The notes: generated by a model from the letters alone, not told the origin. A stretch of DNA of 64,000 nucleotides from Leclercia adecarboxylata (GCF_023639785.1 NZ_CP098325.1:744001-808000), one strand, 5' to 3'; shown: positions 40,372 through 50,653, counted from the first letter of the stretch. Numbers and translations: made by a program.

Positions 40372-42969
40372 GTGCTAGAAGAATACCGTAAGCACGTAGC
40401 AGAACGTGCCGCCGAGGGGATTGTACCCAAACCTTTAGATGCAACCCAAATGGCCGCGCTCGTCGAGCTGCTGAAGAATCCGCCAAAAGGCGAAGAAGAA
40501 TTCCTGTTAGATCTGTTGATCAACCGCGTACCGCCAGGCGTAGATGAAGCTGCCTACGTAAAAGCCGGTTTCCTTGCTGCGATTGCCAAAGGCGAAGCAA
40601 CCTCCCCACTGGTTACCCCTGAAAAAGCGATTGAACTGCTCGGCACTATGCAGGGTGGTTATAACATTCATCCGCTGATCGATGCGCTGGATAGCGATAC
40701 GCTGGCTCCGATTGCCGCCAAAGCCCTGTCCCACACGCTGCTGATGTTCGATAACTTCTACGACGTAGAAGAGAAAGCCAAAGCGGGCAACAGCTACGCG
40801 AAGCAGGTGATGCAGTCCTGGGCTGATGCCGAATGGTTCCTGAGCCGCCCACAGCTTGCAGAAAAAATGACCGTCACCGTGTTCAAAGTGACCGGCGAAA
40901 CCAACACCGATGACCTGTCTCCGGCTCCGGATGCCTGGTCACGTCCGGATATCCCACTGCACGCCCTGGCGATGCTGAAAAACGCCCGTGAAGGCATTGA
41001 GCCGGATCAGCCGGGTGTAGTCGGCCCGATCAAACAGATCGAAGCGCTGGCACAAAAAGGTTTCCCGCTGGCATACGTCGGTGACGTGGTCGGTACTGGC
41101 TCTTCCCGTAAATCTGCCACCAACTCCGTGCTGTGGTTCATGGGGGATGATATTCCTCATGTGCCGAACAAGCGCGGCGGCGGCCTGTGCCTCGGCGGTA
41201 AAATCGCACCTATCTTCTTCAACACCATGGAAGATGCCGGCGCACTGCCAATCGAAGTGGATGTGTCAAACCTGAACATGGGCGACGTGATTGACGTGTA
41301 CCCGTTCAAAGGTGAAGTACGCAACCATGAAACCAATGAGCTGCTGGCGAGCTTTGCACTGAAAACCGACGTGCTGGTCGACGAAGTGCGTGCCGGTGGC
41401 CGTATCCCACTGATCATCGGTCGTGGCCTGACCACCAAGGCGCGTGAAGCGCTGGGCCTGCCGCACTCAGACGTTTTCCGTCAGGCGAAAGACGTGGCGG
41501 AAAGCAACCGCGGCTTCTCGCTGGCACAGAAAATGGTGGGCCGCGCCTGCGGCGTAGCCGGTATCCGTCCGGGTGCCTACTGCGAGCCGAAGATGACCTC
41601 CGTGGGCTCTCAGGACACCACCGGTCCAATGACCCGTGACGAACTGAAAGATCTGGCCTGCCTGGGCTTCTCGTCTGACCTGGTGATGCAGTCCTTCTGC
41701 CACACTGCGGCCTATCCGAAGCCGGTTGACGTGACCACGCACCACACCCTGCCAGACTTCATCATGAACCGCGGCGGTGTTTCCCTGCGTCCGGGCGATG
41801 GCGTTATCCACTCCTGGCTGAACCGTATGCTGCTCCCAGATACCGTCGGTACCGGTGGTGACTCCCACACCCGTTTCCCGATCGGGATCTCTTTCCCTGC
41901 GGGCTCCGGCCTGGTGGCGTTTGCTGCCGCGACCGGCGTAATGCCGCTGGACATGCCGGAATCCGTTCTGGTGCGTTTCAAAGGTAAAATGCAGCCGGGC
42001 ATCACCCTGCGCGACCTGGTGCACGCGATCCCGCTGTACGCCATCAAACAGGGCCTGCTGACCGTTGAGAAGAAAGGCAAGAAGAACATCTTCTCTGGCC
42101 GTATCCTCGAGATCGAAGGTCTGCCGGATCTGAAAGTGGAGCAGGCGTTTGAACTGACCGATGCTTCCGCTGAGCGTTCTGCTGCCGGCTGTACCATCAA
42201 GCTGAACCAGGCGCCAATCGAAGAGTACCTGACCTCCAACATCGTGCTGCTGAAGTGGATGATTGCAGAAGGCTACGGCGACCGCCGTACGCTGGAGCGT
42301 CGTATTCAGGGCATGGAGAAATGGCTGGCGGATCCACAGCTGCTGGAAGCCGACGCCGATGCAGAATATGCAGCGGTGATCGACATCGATCTGGCCGACA
42401 TCAAAGAGCCAATCCTGTGTGCGCCGAACGATCCGGACGACGCGCGTCTGCTCTCTGACGTTCAGGGCGACAAGATCGACGAAGTGTTCATCGGTTCCTG
42501 CATGACCAACATCGGTCACTTCCGTGCGGCCGGTAAACTGCTGGATACCCATAAAGGCCAGCTGCCAACCCGTCTGTGGGTGGCTCCGCCAACCCGTATG
42601 GATGCGGCGCAGCTGACCGAAGAGGGTTACTACAGCGTGTTCGGCAAGAGCGGTGCGCGTATCGAAATCCCTGGCTGTTCCCTGTGTATGGGTAACCAGG
42701 CCCGCGTGGCGGACGGTGCGACGGTGGTTTCCACCTCTACCCGTAACTTCCCGAACCGTTTAGGTACCGGTGCAAACGTCTACCTGGCCTCTGCGGAGCT
42801 GGCGGCGGTTGCGGCCCTGATTGGCAAACTGCCAACGCCGGAAGAGTACCAGACCTTTGTGGCTCAGGTTGATAAGACGGCGGTGGATACCTATCGCTAT
42901 CTGAACTTCGACCAGCTCTCTCAGTACACCGAGAAAGCGGACGGGGTGATCTTCCAGACGGCAGTATAA
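40372..42969 (+). CDS. acnB: Aconitate hydratase B
   Basis: Main TCA-cycle aconitase, an Fe-S enzyme that interconverts citrate and isocitrate; apo-AcnB binds mRNA in E. coli. I chose the GTG at 40372, which follows GCGAGGAG by 7 bases and gives 865 residues (as E. coli). An ATG 27 bases upstream has no suitable site and adds unrelated residues. An N-terminal HEAT-like domain precedes the catalytic domains. Cluster cysteines lie in GSCMTN and PGCSLCMG near the C-terminus. Confidence 0.98.
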   Translation: MLEEYRKHVAERAAEGIVPKPLDATQMAALVELLKNPPKGEEEFLLDLLINRVPPGVDEAAYVKAGFLAAIAKGEATSPLVTPEKAIELLGTMQGGYNIHPLIDALDSDTLAPIAAKALSHTLLMFDNFYDVEEKAKAGNSYAKQVMQSWADAEWFLSRPQLAEKMTVTVFKVTGETNTDDLSPAPDAWSRPDIPLHALAMLKNAREGIEPDQPGVVGPIKQIEALAQKGFPLAYVGDVVGTGSSRKSATNSVLWFMGDDIPHVPNKRGGGLCLGGKIAPIFFNTMEDAGALPIEVDVSNLNMGDVIDVYPFKGEVRNHETNELLASFALKTDVLVDEVRAGGRIPLIIGRGLTTKAREALGLPHSDVFRQAKDVAESNRGFSLAQKMVGRACGVAGIRPGAYCEPKMTSVGSQDTTGPMTRDELKDLACLGFSSDLVMQSFCHTAAYPKPVDVTTHHTLPDFIMNRGGVSLRPGDGVIHSWLNRMLLPDTVGTGGDSHTRFPIGISFPAGSGLVAFAAATGVMPLDMPESVLVRFKGKMQPGITLRDLVHAIPLYAIKQGLLTVEKKGKKNIFSGRILEIEGLPDLKVEQAFELTDASAERSAAGCTIKLNQAPIEEYLTSNIVLLKWMIAEGYGDRRTLERRIQGMEKWLADPQLLEADADAEYAAVIDIDLADIKEPILCAPNDPDDARLLSDVQGDKIDEVFIGSCMTNIGHFRAAGKLLDTHKGQLPTRLWVAPPTRMDAAQLTEEGYYSVFGKSGARIEIPGCSLCMGNQARVADGATVVSTSTRNFPNRLGTGANVYLASAELAAVAALIGKLPTPEEYQTFVAQVDKTAVDTYRYLNFDQLSQYTEKADGVIFQTAV

Positions 42970-42976
42970 AACCCAA

Positions 42977-43067
42977 CCCCTCACCCTTACCTCTCCCCAT
43001 AGGGGAGAGGGAACTGCTCCGTGCGGTTTTTACCCTCTCCCCTATGGGGAGAGGGCAGGGTGAGGGG
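42977..43067. repeat. Paired CCCTC inverted repeats after acnB
   Basis: Two nearly identical 35-base units face each other (42977-43011 and 43033-43067) with 21 bases between. Each unit has a CCCCTCACCC head and a CTCTCCCCATAGGGGAGAG palindrome, so several alternative stems can form. TATTTTTTATTTT follows the right unit. It can act as the acnB terminator. A related unit is at 47409 and a partial one at 50623. Confidence 0.9.
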
Positions 43068-43159
43068 TATTTTTTATTTTCATTCCTTCCACCCGTTCCG
43101 CTTTTTTTCTTCCTCTGGGCTGCGATAATTACTGCAAGAGCTTTGCAGAGGAAAATACT

Positions 43160-43522
43160 ATGGATTACGAATTTCTGCGTGATATCACCGGCGTGGTGAA
43201 GGTGCGTATGTCGATGGGCCACGAGGTGGTCGGTCACTGGTTCAATGAGGAAGTGAAAGAGAACCTGAGCCTGCTCGATGAAGTGGAACAGGCTGCACGC
43301 GCGGTAAAAGGCAGTGAACGATCCTGGCAACGTGTCGGCCATGAATACACGCTATGGATGGACGGCGAAGAGGTCATGGTCCGCGCCAATCAGCTGGAGT
43401 TTTCCGGCGACGAGATGGAAGAGGGGATGAGCTACTACGATGAAGAGAGTCTGTCTCTGTGCGGCGTAGAGGATTTTCTGCAGGTGGTCGCGGCCTACCG
43501 CGAGTTTGTGAAACAGAAATAA
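43160..43522 (+). CDS. yacL: UPF0231 family protein YacL
   Basis: Small cytoplasmic protein of unknown function, conserved in gammaproteobacteria. The 120-residue acidic sequence ([20 protein letters not shown] onwards) is close to E. coli YacL. It has no signal or membrane segment. An AGAGGAAAA ribosome-binding site precedes the ATG. Convergent with speD; the 30-base gap has only a 5-bp GGAGC/GCTCC stem. Confidence 0.95.
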   Translation: MDYEFLRDITGVVKVRMSMGHEVVGHWFNEEVKENLSLLDEVEQAARAVKGSERSWQRVGHEYTLWMDGEEVMVRANQLEFSGDEMEEGMSYYDEESLSLCGVEDFLQVVAAYREFVKQK

Positions 43523-43552
43523 TATCAGGAGCGTCCCTGCTCCAGACGGGTT

Positions 43553-44347
43553 TTATACGGTCGCGATATTGCGGCCGTAATAAATTTCGCGCATCTCTTT
43601 CCACAGCAGGTCGGTGATGACCTTGCGCTCATCTTCGCTTAAATCTTCCGGCCGGGTATGGAACATGTAGTGCTTAAGATCGAACTCCTTAAGCAGCATC
43701 TTGGTATGGAAGATGTTTTCCTGATAGACGTTCACATCCATCATGTCATACAGCGCTTTCATATCCTCGGACATGAAGTTCTGAATCGAGTTTATTTCAT
43801 GATCGATAAAGTGCTTCATGCCGTTGATATCACGGGTGAAGCCGCGCACGCGATAGTCGATGGTCACGATGTCGGACTCAAGCTGATGAATTAAGTAATT
43901 CAGGGCATTGAGAGGAGAGATCACGCCGCAGGTCGACACTTCAATATCGGCGCGGAAGGTACATAACCCGGCTTCAGGATGGCTCTCGGGGTAGGTATGC
44001 ACGCAGATATGGCTTTTATCCAGATGGGCCACGACCGCCTCCGGCAGCGGACCGGGGTGCTCTGTATGGTCGATAAGCGTAGGGTCAACGGGCTCTTCGC
44101 TGACCAGAATGGTGACGCTGGCGCCCTGAGGTTCATAATCCTGACGGGCGATATTCAGGATATTGGCGCCGATAATAGAGCAGGTTTCTGACAGGATCTC
44201 GGTCAGTCGGTTGGCGTTATAGAGTTCATCGATATAGGCGATATAACCATCGCGCTCTTCCGCCGTTTTTACATAGCAGATATCGTAAATACAAAAACTC
44301 AGGCTTTTGGTCAGGTTGTTAAAGCCATGCAGTTTCAGCTTTTTCAA
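43553..44347 (-). CDS. speD: S-adenosylmethionine decarboxylase (pyruvoyl proenzyme)
   Basis: Makes decarboxylated SAM, the aminopropyl donor for SpeE. The TTG at 44347 gives 264 residues starting MKKLKLHGF, which places the self-cleavage site exactly at Lys111-Ser112 (AHLDKSHIC) as in E. coli. A GTG at 44356 (3 codons longer, GTGA overlap with the speE stop) is an alternative. GAGGGG lies 9 bases upstream of the TTG. It is cotranscribed with speE. Confidence 0.95.
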   Translation of the reverse strand: MKKLKLHGFNNLTKSLSFCIYDICYVKTAEERDGYIAYIDELYNANRLTEILSETCSIIGANILNIARQDYEPQGASVTILVSEEPVDPTLIDHTEHPGPLPEAVVAHLDKSHICVHTYPESHPEAGLCTFRADIEVSTCGVISPLNALNYLIHQLESDIVTIDYRVRGFTRDINGMKHFIDHEINSIQNFMSEDMKALYDMMDVNVYQENIFHTKMLLKEFDLKHYMFHTRPEDLSEDERKVITDLLWKEMREIYYGRNIATV

Positions 44348-44352
44348 TTCAT

Positions 44353-45210
44353 TCACCCCCTCAGAGCATCGTGCAAATATTGCGGTAAGGCAAAGGCTGC
44401 GGTATGTACGGCCGGATTGTAATAGCGGCAGGTCAGATTCGCCTGCTGGAAGCGCGCCTGAATAATGCCGGTAGAGAGATGGCGCAGGGCTTCATTGTCC
44501 GTCGCCCAGGCAAAGGTCATCACGCCGCCGTAGTAGGTCGGGATCGCCGCCTGATAGAAGCTGACGTCAGAAAAATAGTGGCTCAGCTTACGGTGGCTGT
44601 CGATGGCTTCGTCCTGCTGCAGGAAGCAGACGCCGTTCTGGGCCACAAAAATCCCACCGGGATTCAGGCAACGTTTGCAGCCTTCGTAGAATGCCGAGGT
44701 GAACAGGCTCTCCCCTGGCCCAATCGGGTCGGTGCAGTCGGAGATGATCACATCGAAGGTGCGCGCCGTCTGGTTAACAAAATTGACGCCGTCGTCAATC
44801 ACCAGTGTGAAGCGCGGATCGTCGTAGCTACCGGCATTGTGGTTCGGCAGATACTGGCGACAGAAAGAGACAACGCCTGCGTCGATCTCGACCATGGTGA
44901 TGCTTTCAATGGATTTATGGCGGGAAACTTCGCGCAGCATAGCGCCGTCGCCGCCGCCAATGATCAGCACATGTTTCGCGTTGCCGTGTGCCAGCAGCGG
45001 GACGTGAGTCATCATTTCATGATAGATGAATTCATCACGTTCGGTGGTTTGCACCACGCCATCCAGCGCCATCACCCGGCCAAAGGCCGCGTTTTCGAAA
45101 ATGATCAGATCCTGATGATCGGTTTTCTCATGATAGAGCACGTTATCAATGGCAAAGTACTGTCCAAAATGGTCATGCAGCGTTTCATGCCACATATTTT
45201 TTTCGGCCAT
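44353..45210 (-). CDS. speE: Spermidine synthase
   Basis: Transfers the aminopropyl group from decarboxylated SAM to putrescine. It has 285 residues. The nucleotide-binding loop [13 protein letters not shown] and the catalytic region [13 protein letters not shown] are present, after a short N-terminal beta-domain. It lies directly upstream of speD. The 111-base region to yacC may hold its own promoter. The C-terminal tail is a little shorter than in E. coli. Confidence 0.97.
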   Translation of the reverse strand: MAEKNMWHETLHDHFGQYFAIDNVLYHEKTDHQDLIIFENAAFGRVMALDGVVQTTERDEFIYHEMMTHVPLLAHGNAKHVLIIGGGDGAMLREVSRHKSIESITMVEIDAGVVSFCRQYLPNHNAGSYDDPRFTLVIDDGVNFVNQTARTFDVIISDCTDPIGPGESLFTSAFYEGCKRCLNPGGIFVAQNGVCFLQQDEAIDSHRKLSHYFSDVSFYQAAIPTYYGGVMTFAWATDNEALRHLSTGIIQARFQQANLTCRYYNPAVHTAAFALPQYLHDALRG

Positions 45211-45321
45211 GGGATGATACCTCCTTTGTTAACACCCGCTTAAAACGGGGGCAACATCATAGCTAACAATGACCGTGGTTGCACGGTCATAAATTCAGCA
45301 AAGGGGCATCGGGAGAGAGGA

Positions 45322-45669
45322 TTACTTAACGTAGGCGAGGAGGCTCAGTGAGTCGCGAGCCAGGGCTTTACATTTTTTTGCCGTAGGGATGCCGATGCCG
45401 CTGAGATCGCGGTAGCTGTCTTCACCGAGGGTTTTCATATCGAAACTGTCGTAGTTGCTCAGATCCCACTGGTTCTGCTGAGCAAAAAAGACCAGCGCGC
45501 GACGAATCTGGCCGTTAGGTAAATTCTGGTAGCCGCAGTCGTTTTTCAGAAACACAAACACCGCCGTTAAATCCGCCATATCTTCAGCTTCATTTTCACT
45601 CAGCGCATAGCTGTTTGCGCAACCCATCATTAAAGTGGTGAACAGGATTGTTCGGAAAAACGTCTTCAT
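45322..45669 (-). CDS. yacC: PulS/OutS-like protein YacC
   Basis: Small exported protein related to type II secretion pilotins; its role in enterobacteria is not established. The ATG at 45669 gives 115 residues with a signal peptide ([22 protein letters not shown]). The end of that peptide contains a cysteine, but not a clear lipobox. Mature cysteines in KNDCGY and KKCKAL could pair. An open frame of 89 codons upstream is not real coding. It is divergent from cueO. Confidence 0.92.
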   Translation of the reverse strand: MKTFFRTILFTTLMMGCANSYALSENEAEDMADLTAVFVFLKNDCGYQNLPNGQIRRALVFFAQQNQWDLSNYDSFDMKTLGEDSYRDLSGIGIPTAKKCKALARDSLSLLAYVK

Positions 45670-45749
45670 TGCTTCTACCAATACGTCACGGAAATTCAAC
45701 GTTAGCACACTTCCCGCCGGTGCGACGATCTTTATTATTGAGGCTTCTC

Positions 45750-45780
45750 TTGACCTTCCGGCAAGGGGAGGGTTTATGCT
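45750..45780 (+). promoter_or_regulatory. CueR-type copper-responsive promoter of cueO
   Basis: TTGACC and TATGCT are separated by 19 bases, the long spacer typical of MerR-family activation. The spacer holds an inverted repeat (ACCTTCC and GGAGGGT), as in CueR sites. It lies 34 bases upstream of the cueO start. cueR itself is not in the window. Confidence 0.85.
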
Positions 45781-45814
45781 CAGGACATCGACTGCTGCGA
45801 ATAAGGAGATGAAC

Positions 45815-47356
45815 ATGCAACGCCGTGATTTTTTAAAATATTCTGCCGCCCTGGGTGTCGCCAGTGCGCTTCCGCTCTGGAGCCGCGCGGCTTTTGCCGC
45901 CGAGCGGCCCGTTTTGCCGATCCCGAATTTGCTCACCCCGGATGCGCGTAATCAGGTGAAGCTGGTGGTGCAGGCGGGTAAAACCACCTTTGGGCCACAT
46001 AACGCCACCACCTGGGGCTACAACGGCAACCTGCTGGGCCCGGCCATTCAGCTACGCCAGGGAAAAGCGCTGACCGTTAACATCCACAACACCCTGAATG
46101 AAGAGACCACCGTCCACTGGCACGGTCTGGAAGTACCGGGAGAGGTAGACGGCGGCCCGCACGGCATCATTAAGCCAGGCGGCCAGCGGACGGTGACCTT
46201 TACGCCAGATCAGCGGGCGGCAACCTGCTGGTTCCACCCCCATCAGCACGGCAAGACCGGCCATCAGGTGGCGATGGGATTAGCCGGGCTGGTACTGATT
46301 GAGGATGACGAAAGCCGCCTGCTGCGCCTGCCGAAGCAGTGGGGCATCGATGATGTGCCGGTGATCGTGCAGGACAAGAAATTTACCGCCGACGGGCAAA
46401 TTGACTATCAGCTGGATGTGATGAGCGCCGCGGTGGGCTGGTTTGGCGACACGCTGCTGACCAACGGGGCGGTCTACCCCCAGCACAATGCGCCGAAAGG
46501 CTGGCTGCGCCTGCGCCTGCTTAACGGCTGTAATGCCCGTTCGCTCAACTTCGCCGCCAGCGATAAGCGTCCGCTTTATGTTGTCGCCAGCGACGGCGGG
46601 CTACTGGCAGAGCCGGTTAAAGTGAGCGAACTGCCAGTGCTGATGGGCGAGCGTTTTGAGGTGCTGGTGGACATCAGCGACGGCAAGCCCTTTGATCTGC
46701 TCACCCTGCCGGTGAGCCAGATGGGGATGGCGGTGGCGCCCTTCGATAAACCGCAGCCGGTGCTGCGCATTCAGCCGCTGCTGGTGACCGCCTCGGGCGT
46801 TCTGCCGGATACGCTGACCAAAATGCCCGCTCTGCCGTCGCTGGAGGGACTGACCCAGCGGAAGCTCCAGCTGTCGATGGATCCGATGCTCGACATGATG
46901 GGCATGCAGGCATTGATGAAGAAGTATGGCGATCAGGCAATGGCGGGGATGCATCACGGTCAGATGGGCCATATGAATCACGGCCAGATGGATCACAGCA
47001 TGCACGGGTTTGACTTCCGTAACGGCAACCGCATCAACGGCAAAGCCTTCGATATGCACACCCCGCAGTTTGCGGCGACCAAAGGCCAGTACGAGCGCTG
47101 GGTGATTTCAGGGGAGGGGGACATGATGCTGCATCCGTTCCATATTCACGGTACCCAGTTCCGCATCCTGACGGAAAACGGCAAGCCGCCAGCGGTGCAC
47201 CGCGCGGGCTGGAAAGATACGGTACGCGTGGAGGGCGGGGTGAGCGAGGTGTTAGTGAAGTTCGATCATGATGCGCCGAAAGAGTTTGCCTATATGGCGC
47301 ACTGCCATCTGCTGGAGCATGAAGATACCGGCATGATGCTGGGGTTCACGGTGTAA
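45815..47356 (+). CDS. cueO: Multicopper oxidase CueO
   Basis: Periplasmic cuprous oxidase for copper tolerance. The ATG at 45815 is 6 bases after AAGGAG and gives 513 residues; an ATG 6 bases earlier abuts that site. A twin-arginine signal (RRDFLK, cleaved near AFA) fits export of the folded protein. Copper ligands are in [20 protein letters not shown] and [13 protein letters not shown]. The methionine/histidine-rich insert characteristic of CueO lies at about residues 350-400. Confidence 0.98.
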   Translation: MQRRDFLKYSAALGVASALPLWSRAAFAAERPVLPIPNLLTPDARNQVKLVVQAGKTTFGPHNATTWGYNGNLLGPAIQLRQGKALTVNIHNTLNEETTVHWHGLEVPGEVDGGPHGIIKPGGQRTVTFTPDQRAATCWFHPHQHGKTGHQVAMGLAGLVLIEDDESRLLRLPKQWGIDDVPVIVQDKKFTADGQIDYQLDVMSAAVGWFGDTLLTNGAVYPQHNAPKGWLRLRLLNGCNARSLNFAASDKRPLYVVASDGGLLAEPVKVSELPVLMGERFEVLVDISDGKPFDLLTLPVSQMGMAVAPFDKPQPVLRIQPLLVTASGVLPDTLTKMPALPSLEGLTQRKLQLSMDPMLDMMGMQALMKKYGDQAMAGMHHGQMGHMNHGQMDHSMHGFDFRNGNRINGKAFDMHTPQFAATKGQYERWVISGEGDMMLHPFHIHGTQFRILTENGKPPAVHRAGWKDTVRVEGGVSEVLVKFDHDAPKEFAYMAHCHLLEHEDTGMMLGFTV

Positions 47357-47360
47357 AAAA

Positions 47361-47388
47361 GCCGGGTGGCGGCTACGCCTTACCCGGC
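47361..47388 (+). repeat. REP element downstream of cueO
   Basis: A 28-base palindromic unit starting GCCGGGTGGCGGC and ending CCTTACCCGGC matches the enterobacterial REP consensus. It begins 4 bases after the cueO stop and may stabilise or end the transcript. The opposite orientation occurs at 50654. Confidence 0.9.
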
Positions 47389-47408
47389 CGTAAAGGTGCG
47401 GCCTGATG

Positions 47409-47441
47409 CCCTCACCCTGACCCTCTCCCACGGGGAGAGGG
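47409..47441 (+). repeat. CCCTC inverted-repeat unit between cueO and gcd
   Basis: A single unit with the CCCTCACCC head and the CTCTCCCACGGGGAGAG palindrome, related to the pair after acnB. It lies 20 bases from a REP element. Confidence 0.85.
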
Positions 47442-47451
47442 TACAAACACT

Positions 47452-47478
47452 AAAAACGGCAACTTTCGTTGCCGTTTT
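47452..47478. terminator. Bidirectional terminator, cueO/gcd
   Basis: AAAACGGCAAC pairs with GTTGCCGTTTT around TTTC. T-runs occur on both strands, so it can end both gcd (minus) and cueO (plus). Confidence 0.9.
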
Positions 47479-47482
47479 GCTT

Positions 47483-49870
47483 TTATTTCTCGTCAGGCAG
47501 GGCATAGGCAACAATGTAGTCGCCCATCTTCGTACCAAACGAACCGTGACCACCCGCAGAGATGACAACGAACTGCTTGCCATTCACTTCATAGGTCATC
47601 GGCGTGGCCTGTCCACCGGCTGGCAGACGACCCTGCCACAGTTTTTCACCGTTGCTCATGTTGTATGCGCGCAGGTAGTTATCAGCGGTCGCACCAATGA
47701 ACAGCACGTTACCGGCGGTGGAGATTGGGCCACCCAGCATCGGCATACCCATATTGAACGGCACCGGGATCGGCATCGGGAACGGCATGCTGTCCTGTGG
47801 CGTACCAATACGTTTTTTCCACACGACCTGATTGGTTTTCAGATCCAGCGCGGAAATATAACCCCATGCCGGCTGTTTACATGGCAGGCCAAACGGAGAC
47901 AGGAACGGGTTCAGCGTTACGCCGTATGGCACGCCGTACTGCGGCTGAATACCCGATTCGGTACCGGTACCCTGCGCGTCTTTCGGCTGTTCCATCGGAT
48001 TGCCCGGGCCGCGTGGGATCAGTTTAGAAACAAACGGCAGCGCCATCGGGTTGGCAATCGCCACCTGACGGTTCGGGTCAACGGAGATACCGCCCCATTC
48101 GAACATCCCCAGGTTACCCGGGAACACCAGCGTGCCCTGTTCGGACGGCGGGGTGAAGATGCCTTCATAGCGCAGCTGATGGAACATCACGCGGCACACC
48201 AGCTGGTCGAACATCGTGGCGCCCCACATGTCCGCCCCGCTGAGATCTCTCTTCGGACGGAAGCTCAGATCGGAGAACGGCTGGGTTTTTGTAACGTAGT
48301 CGCCTTTCGCCGCACCCTGCGGAACCGGTTTTTCCGGTGCCGGTACGACCAGCTCGCCGTTACGACGGTCCAGCACGAAGATGTTGCCGGTTTTCGCCGG
48401 GGCATAGATCACCGGTACGGTTTTACCGTTAACGGTAATGTCCGCCAGCGTCGGCTGGGACGGCATGTCCATATCCCACAGATCGTGGTGAACGGTCTGG
48501 TAGCTCCACGCCAGTTTCCCGGTCGTCGCATTCAGGGCCACGACAGAGCTGGCATAACGCTCCTGCTCCGGCGTACGGTTGCCGCCCCAGATATCCGGCG
48601 TGGTCACGCCCATCGGTAGATAGACCAGGTCCAGCTTCGCGTCATAGGCCGCGGGAGCCCAGGAGTTTGGCGAGTTGAAGGTAAAGGTGTGTTCGTCCGA
48701 CGGAATCGCGTTGGGATCTTTCGCACCCGGGTCGAAGGCCCACAGCAGTTTACCGGTATTAACGTCAAAGCCACGGATCACGCCAGAGGTTTCGCGAACG
48801 GAGAAGTTATCCGTTACCGAACCGGCAATCACGATAGTTTTATCGGTGATGATCGGCGGAGAAGTCGGCTCATACAGACCCGGGGTCTGATCCGGCATAT
48901 TGGTCTGCAGATTCAGCACGCCTTTGTTGGCAAAGGTTTCGCACAGCTTGCCGGTTTCGGCGTTAATAGCAAACAGACGACCGTCGTTCACCGGCAGCAT
49001 GATGCGGCGCGGGCAGTCGGCAATCACTTCCGGGCTGGCGTTGTCTGCGCGCGCTTCGTGATAAGAGACGCCACGGCAGGTCACGTGCTGGAACTGGTTA
49101 TTGGTCTTCAGCTGCGGATCGAAGTGCCATTTCTCTTTCCCGGTGGCCGCATCAAGCGCGAACAGACGCTGGTGAGCGGTACACAGGTAGAGCATGTTGC
49201 CCACTTTAATCGGAGTCACTTCGTTGGTCAGCTCGCCCGGATCGTTCGGCATCTTGAGATCGCCGGTACGGAACACCCAGGCCTCTTTCAGGTTTTTCAC
49301 GTTATCCGCGTTGATCTGCTTCAGCGGGGAGTAACGTTGACCTTCCTGATTACGGCCGTAGGCAGGCCAGTCGGCATCGGCCACCTCAGAGATCGCCGCC
49401 GCTGGCGTAGATTCTGTATTCAGGGTGCCTTTCACCTCCTGGGGATCGTTAAAGCCAGCCCAGGTCAGGATGCCGCCGCTGATCAGCAGGGCCACCACCA
49501 GTGCGGCAACCGCACCGCTGGAACGCACCAGCAGGCGACGCCAGACGAATGGCAGGATCAGCCAGATACCGAAGAAGACGAGAATATCGCTACGTGGCGT
49601 CAGAGCCCAGAAGTCGAAGCCGACCTCCCAGACGCCCCAAATCATCGTCGCCAGCAGCAGGGCGGCATAAAGCCACAGTGCTGATTGTTTACTGCGCCAT
49701 AAAAGGAAAGTCACGGCAAGCATGATGATGCCTGCCACCGGGTAGTACCAGGAGCCACCAATGGCCACCAGCCACACCCCACCGATTAACAGATACAGTC
49801 CGCAGAACGCAGCGAACAGCGCTGTTAGCCTCACGAGTAAACGTGAATGTTGGATTTTTGTTTCCGCCAT
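47483..49870 (-). CDS. gcd: Quinoprotein glucose dehydrogenase (membrane-bound, PQQ)
   Basis: Oxidises glucose to gluconolactone in the periplasm and passes electrons to ubiquinone, using PQQ. The ATG at 49870 gives 795 residues; a GTG 9 bases upstream is less likely. Five N-terminal transmembrane segments cover about residues 10-145, followed by an eight-bladed PQQ propeller (TWAGFNDPQE, WPAYGRNQEGQRYSPL, TPDIWGGNR). No PQQ synthesis genes are in the window. The CRP site over its promoter suggests cAMP control. Confidence 0.97.
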   Translation of the reverse strand: MAETKIQHSRLLVRLTALFAAFCGLYLLIGGVWLVAIGGSWYYPVAGIIMLAVTFLLWRSKQSALWLYAALLLATMIWGVWEVGFDFWALTPRSDILVFFGIWLILPFVWRRLLVRSSGAVAALVVALLISGGILTWAGFNDPQEVKGTLNTESTPAAAISEVADADWPAYGRNQEGQRYSPLKQINADNVKNLKEAWVFRTGDLKMPNDPGELTNEVTPIKVGNMLYLCTAHQRLFALDAATGKEKWHFDPQLKTNNQFQHVTCRGVSYHEARADNASPEVIADCPRRIMLPVNDGRLFAINAETGKLCETFANKGVLNLQTNMPDQTPGLYEPTSPPIITDKTIVIAGSVTDNFSVRETSGVIRGFDVNTGKLLWAFDPGAKDPNAIPSDEHTFTFNSPNSWAPAAYDAKLDLVYLPMGVTTPDIWGGNRTPEQERYASSVVALNATTGKLAWSYQTVHHDLWDMDMPSQPTLADITVNGKTVPVIYAPAKTGNIFVLDRRNGELVVPAPEKPVPQGAAKGDYVTKTQPFSDLSFRPKRDLSGADMWGATMFDQLVCRVMFHQLRYEGIFTPPSEQGTLVFPGNLGMFEWGGISVDPNRQVAIANPMALPFVSKLIPRGPGNPMEQPKDAQGTGTESGIQPQYGVPYGVTLNPFLSPFGLPCKQPAWGYISALDLKTNQVVWKKRIGTPQDSMPFPMPIPVPFNMGMPMLGGPISTAGNVLFIGATADNYLRAYNMSNGEKLWQGRLPAGGQATPMTYEVNGKQFVVISAGGHGSFGTKMGDYIVAYALPDEK

Positions 49871-49912
49871 AAAAGACACTCTATAAGTTTGTTAATTATT
49901 TAGTAGCAATTA

Positions 49913-49946
49913 ATTATAGGCTTTAACAAGTGTGATCGGAATCACA
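49913..49946 (-). promoter_or_regulatory. gcd promoter with overlapping CRP site
   Basis: On the minus strand a perfect TATAAT (49913-49918) lies 17 bases from a poor -35. That -35 is covered by TGTGA-TCGGAA-TCACA (49931-49946), a perfect CRP site. Binding there should block RNA polymerase, in line with the reported negative effect of cAMP on gcd in E. coli. The same site lies about 66 bases upstream of the predicted hpt start. Confidence 0.7.
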
Positions 49947-49989
49947 AATATGGCTTTTGTGAACTCATGCGCCAGGCGGATCCATTTGC

Positions 49990-49998
49990 TGGTATACT
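49990..49998 (+). promoter_or_regulatory. hpt extended -10 promoter
   Basis: TGGTATACT is an extended -10 element (TGN plus TATACT) about 78 bases upstream of the hpt ATG. No good -35 is seen, so activation by the upstream CRP site is possible. Confidence 0.45.
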
Positions 49999-50075
49999 TC
50001 AGGGCTTATGAAGCGATGCCGGGCCTGAATCCCTCGGTATTGGGAAATTCGTTATAAAATCATACGGTTAGTAAA

Positions 50076-50612
50076 ATGAAACATACTGTTGAAGTGATGA
50101 TCCCCGAAGCGGAGATCAAAGCGCGTATCGCCGAACTCGGTCGTCAGATCACCGAACACTATAAAGACAGCGGCAGCGAGATGGTGCTGGTGGGTCTGTT
50201 ACGCGGTTCCTTCATGTTTATGGCCGATCTCTGCCGCGAAGTGCAGGTGTCCCATGAAGTCGATTTTATGACCGCCTCCAGCTATGGCAGCGGCATGTCG
50301 ACCACCCGCGATGTGAAAATCCTCAAAGACCTGGATGAAGACATTCGCGGCAAAGACGTCCTGATTGTCGAAGACATCATCGATTCCGGTAACACCCTGT
50401 CAAAAGTGCGCGAAATTCTCAGCCTGCGTGGCCCGAAATCGCTGGCAATTTGCACCCTGCTGGACAAACCGACCCGCCGTGAAGTGGACGTTCCTGTGGA
50501 ATTTGTGGGTTTCTCGATCCCGGATGAATTCGTGGTGGGCTACGGCATTGACTACGCCCAGCGCTATCGCCATCTGCCGTATGTCGGCAAAGTGGTGCTG
50601 CTGGACGAGTAA
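50076..50612 (+). CDS. hpt: Hypoxanthine phosphoribosyltransferase
   Basis: Purine salvage enzyme converting hypoxanthine (and less well guanine) to IMP or GMP with PRPP. The 178 residues equal the E. coli length. The PRPP loop [14 protein letters not shown] is at about residues 95-108, and the flexible loop region is present. Divergent from gcd. A partial CCCTC repeat and a REP with a T-run follow. Confidence 0.98.
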   Translation: MKHTVEVMIPEAEIKARIAELGRQITEHYKDSGSEMVLVGLLRGSFMFMADLCREVQVSHEVDFMTASSYGSGMSTTRDVKILKDLDEDIRGKDVLIVEDIIDSGNTLSKVREILSLRGPKSLAICTLLDKPTRREVDVPVEFVGFSIPDEFVVGYGIDYAQRYRHLPYVGKVVLLDE

Positions 50613-50622
50613 GGTCGTATTG

Positions 50623-50641
50623 CTCTCCCACGGGGAGAGGG
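50623..50641 (+). repeat. Truncated CCCTC unit after hpt
   Basis: CTCTCCC-ACG-GGGAGAG is the palindromic half of the repeat at 47409 without the CCCTCACCC head. It starts 10 bases after the hpt stop. Confidence 0.75.
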
Positions 50642-50653
50642 AGAAAACCAAAG

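Noticed and set aside
40218..40523. 101-codon minus-strand frame covering the acnB promoter and start
   Set aside because: It crosses a well-supported promoter and the acnB N-terminus, has no family resemblance and no good start signal.
41467..42552. 361-codon open frame opposite acnB
   Set aside because: Shadow of acnB with the same His/Arg/Gln-rich antisense composition and no domain.
42977..43067. Inverted repeats considered as insertion sequence ends or a CRISPR array
   Set aside because: There are only two inverted units with no transposase between them, no target duplication seen, and no regular spacer series.
45635..45936. Extended yacC and cueO frames overlapping each other
   Set aside because: Both extensions run through the CueR promoter region and lack signal peptides at the correct place; the internal starts give proper signal sequences.
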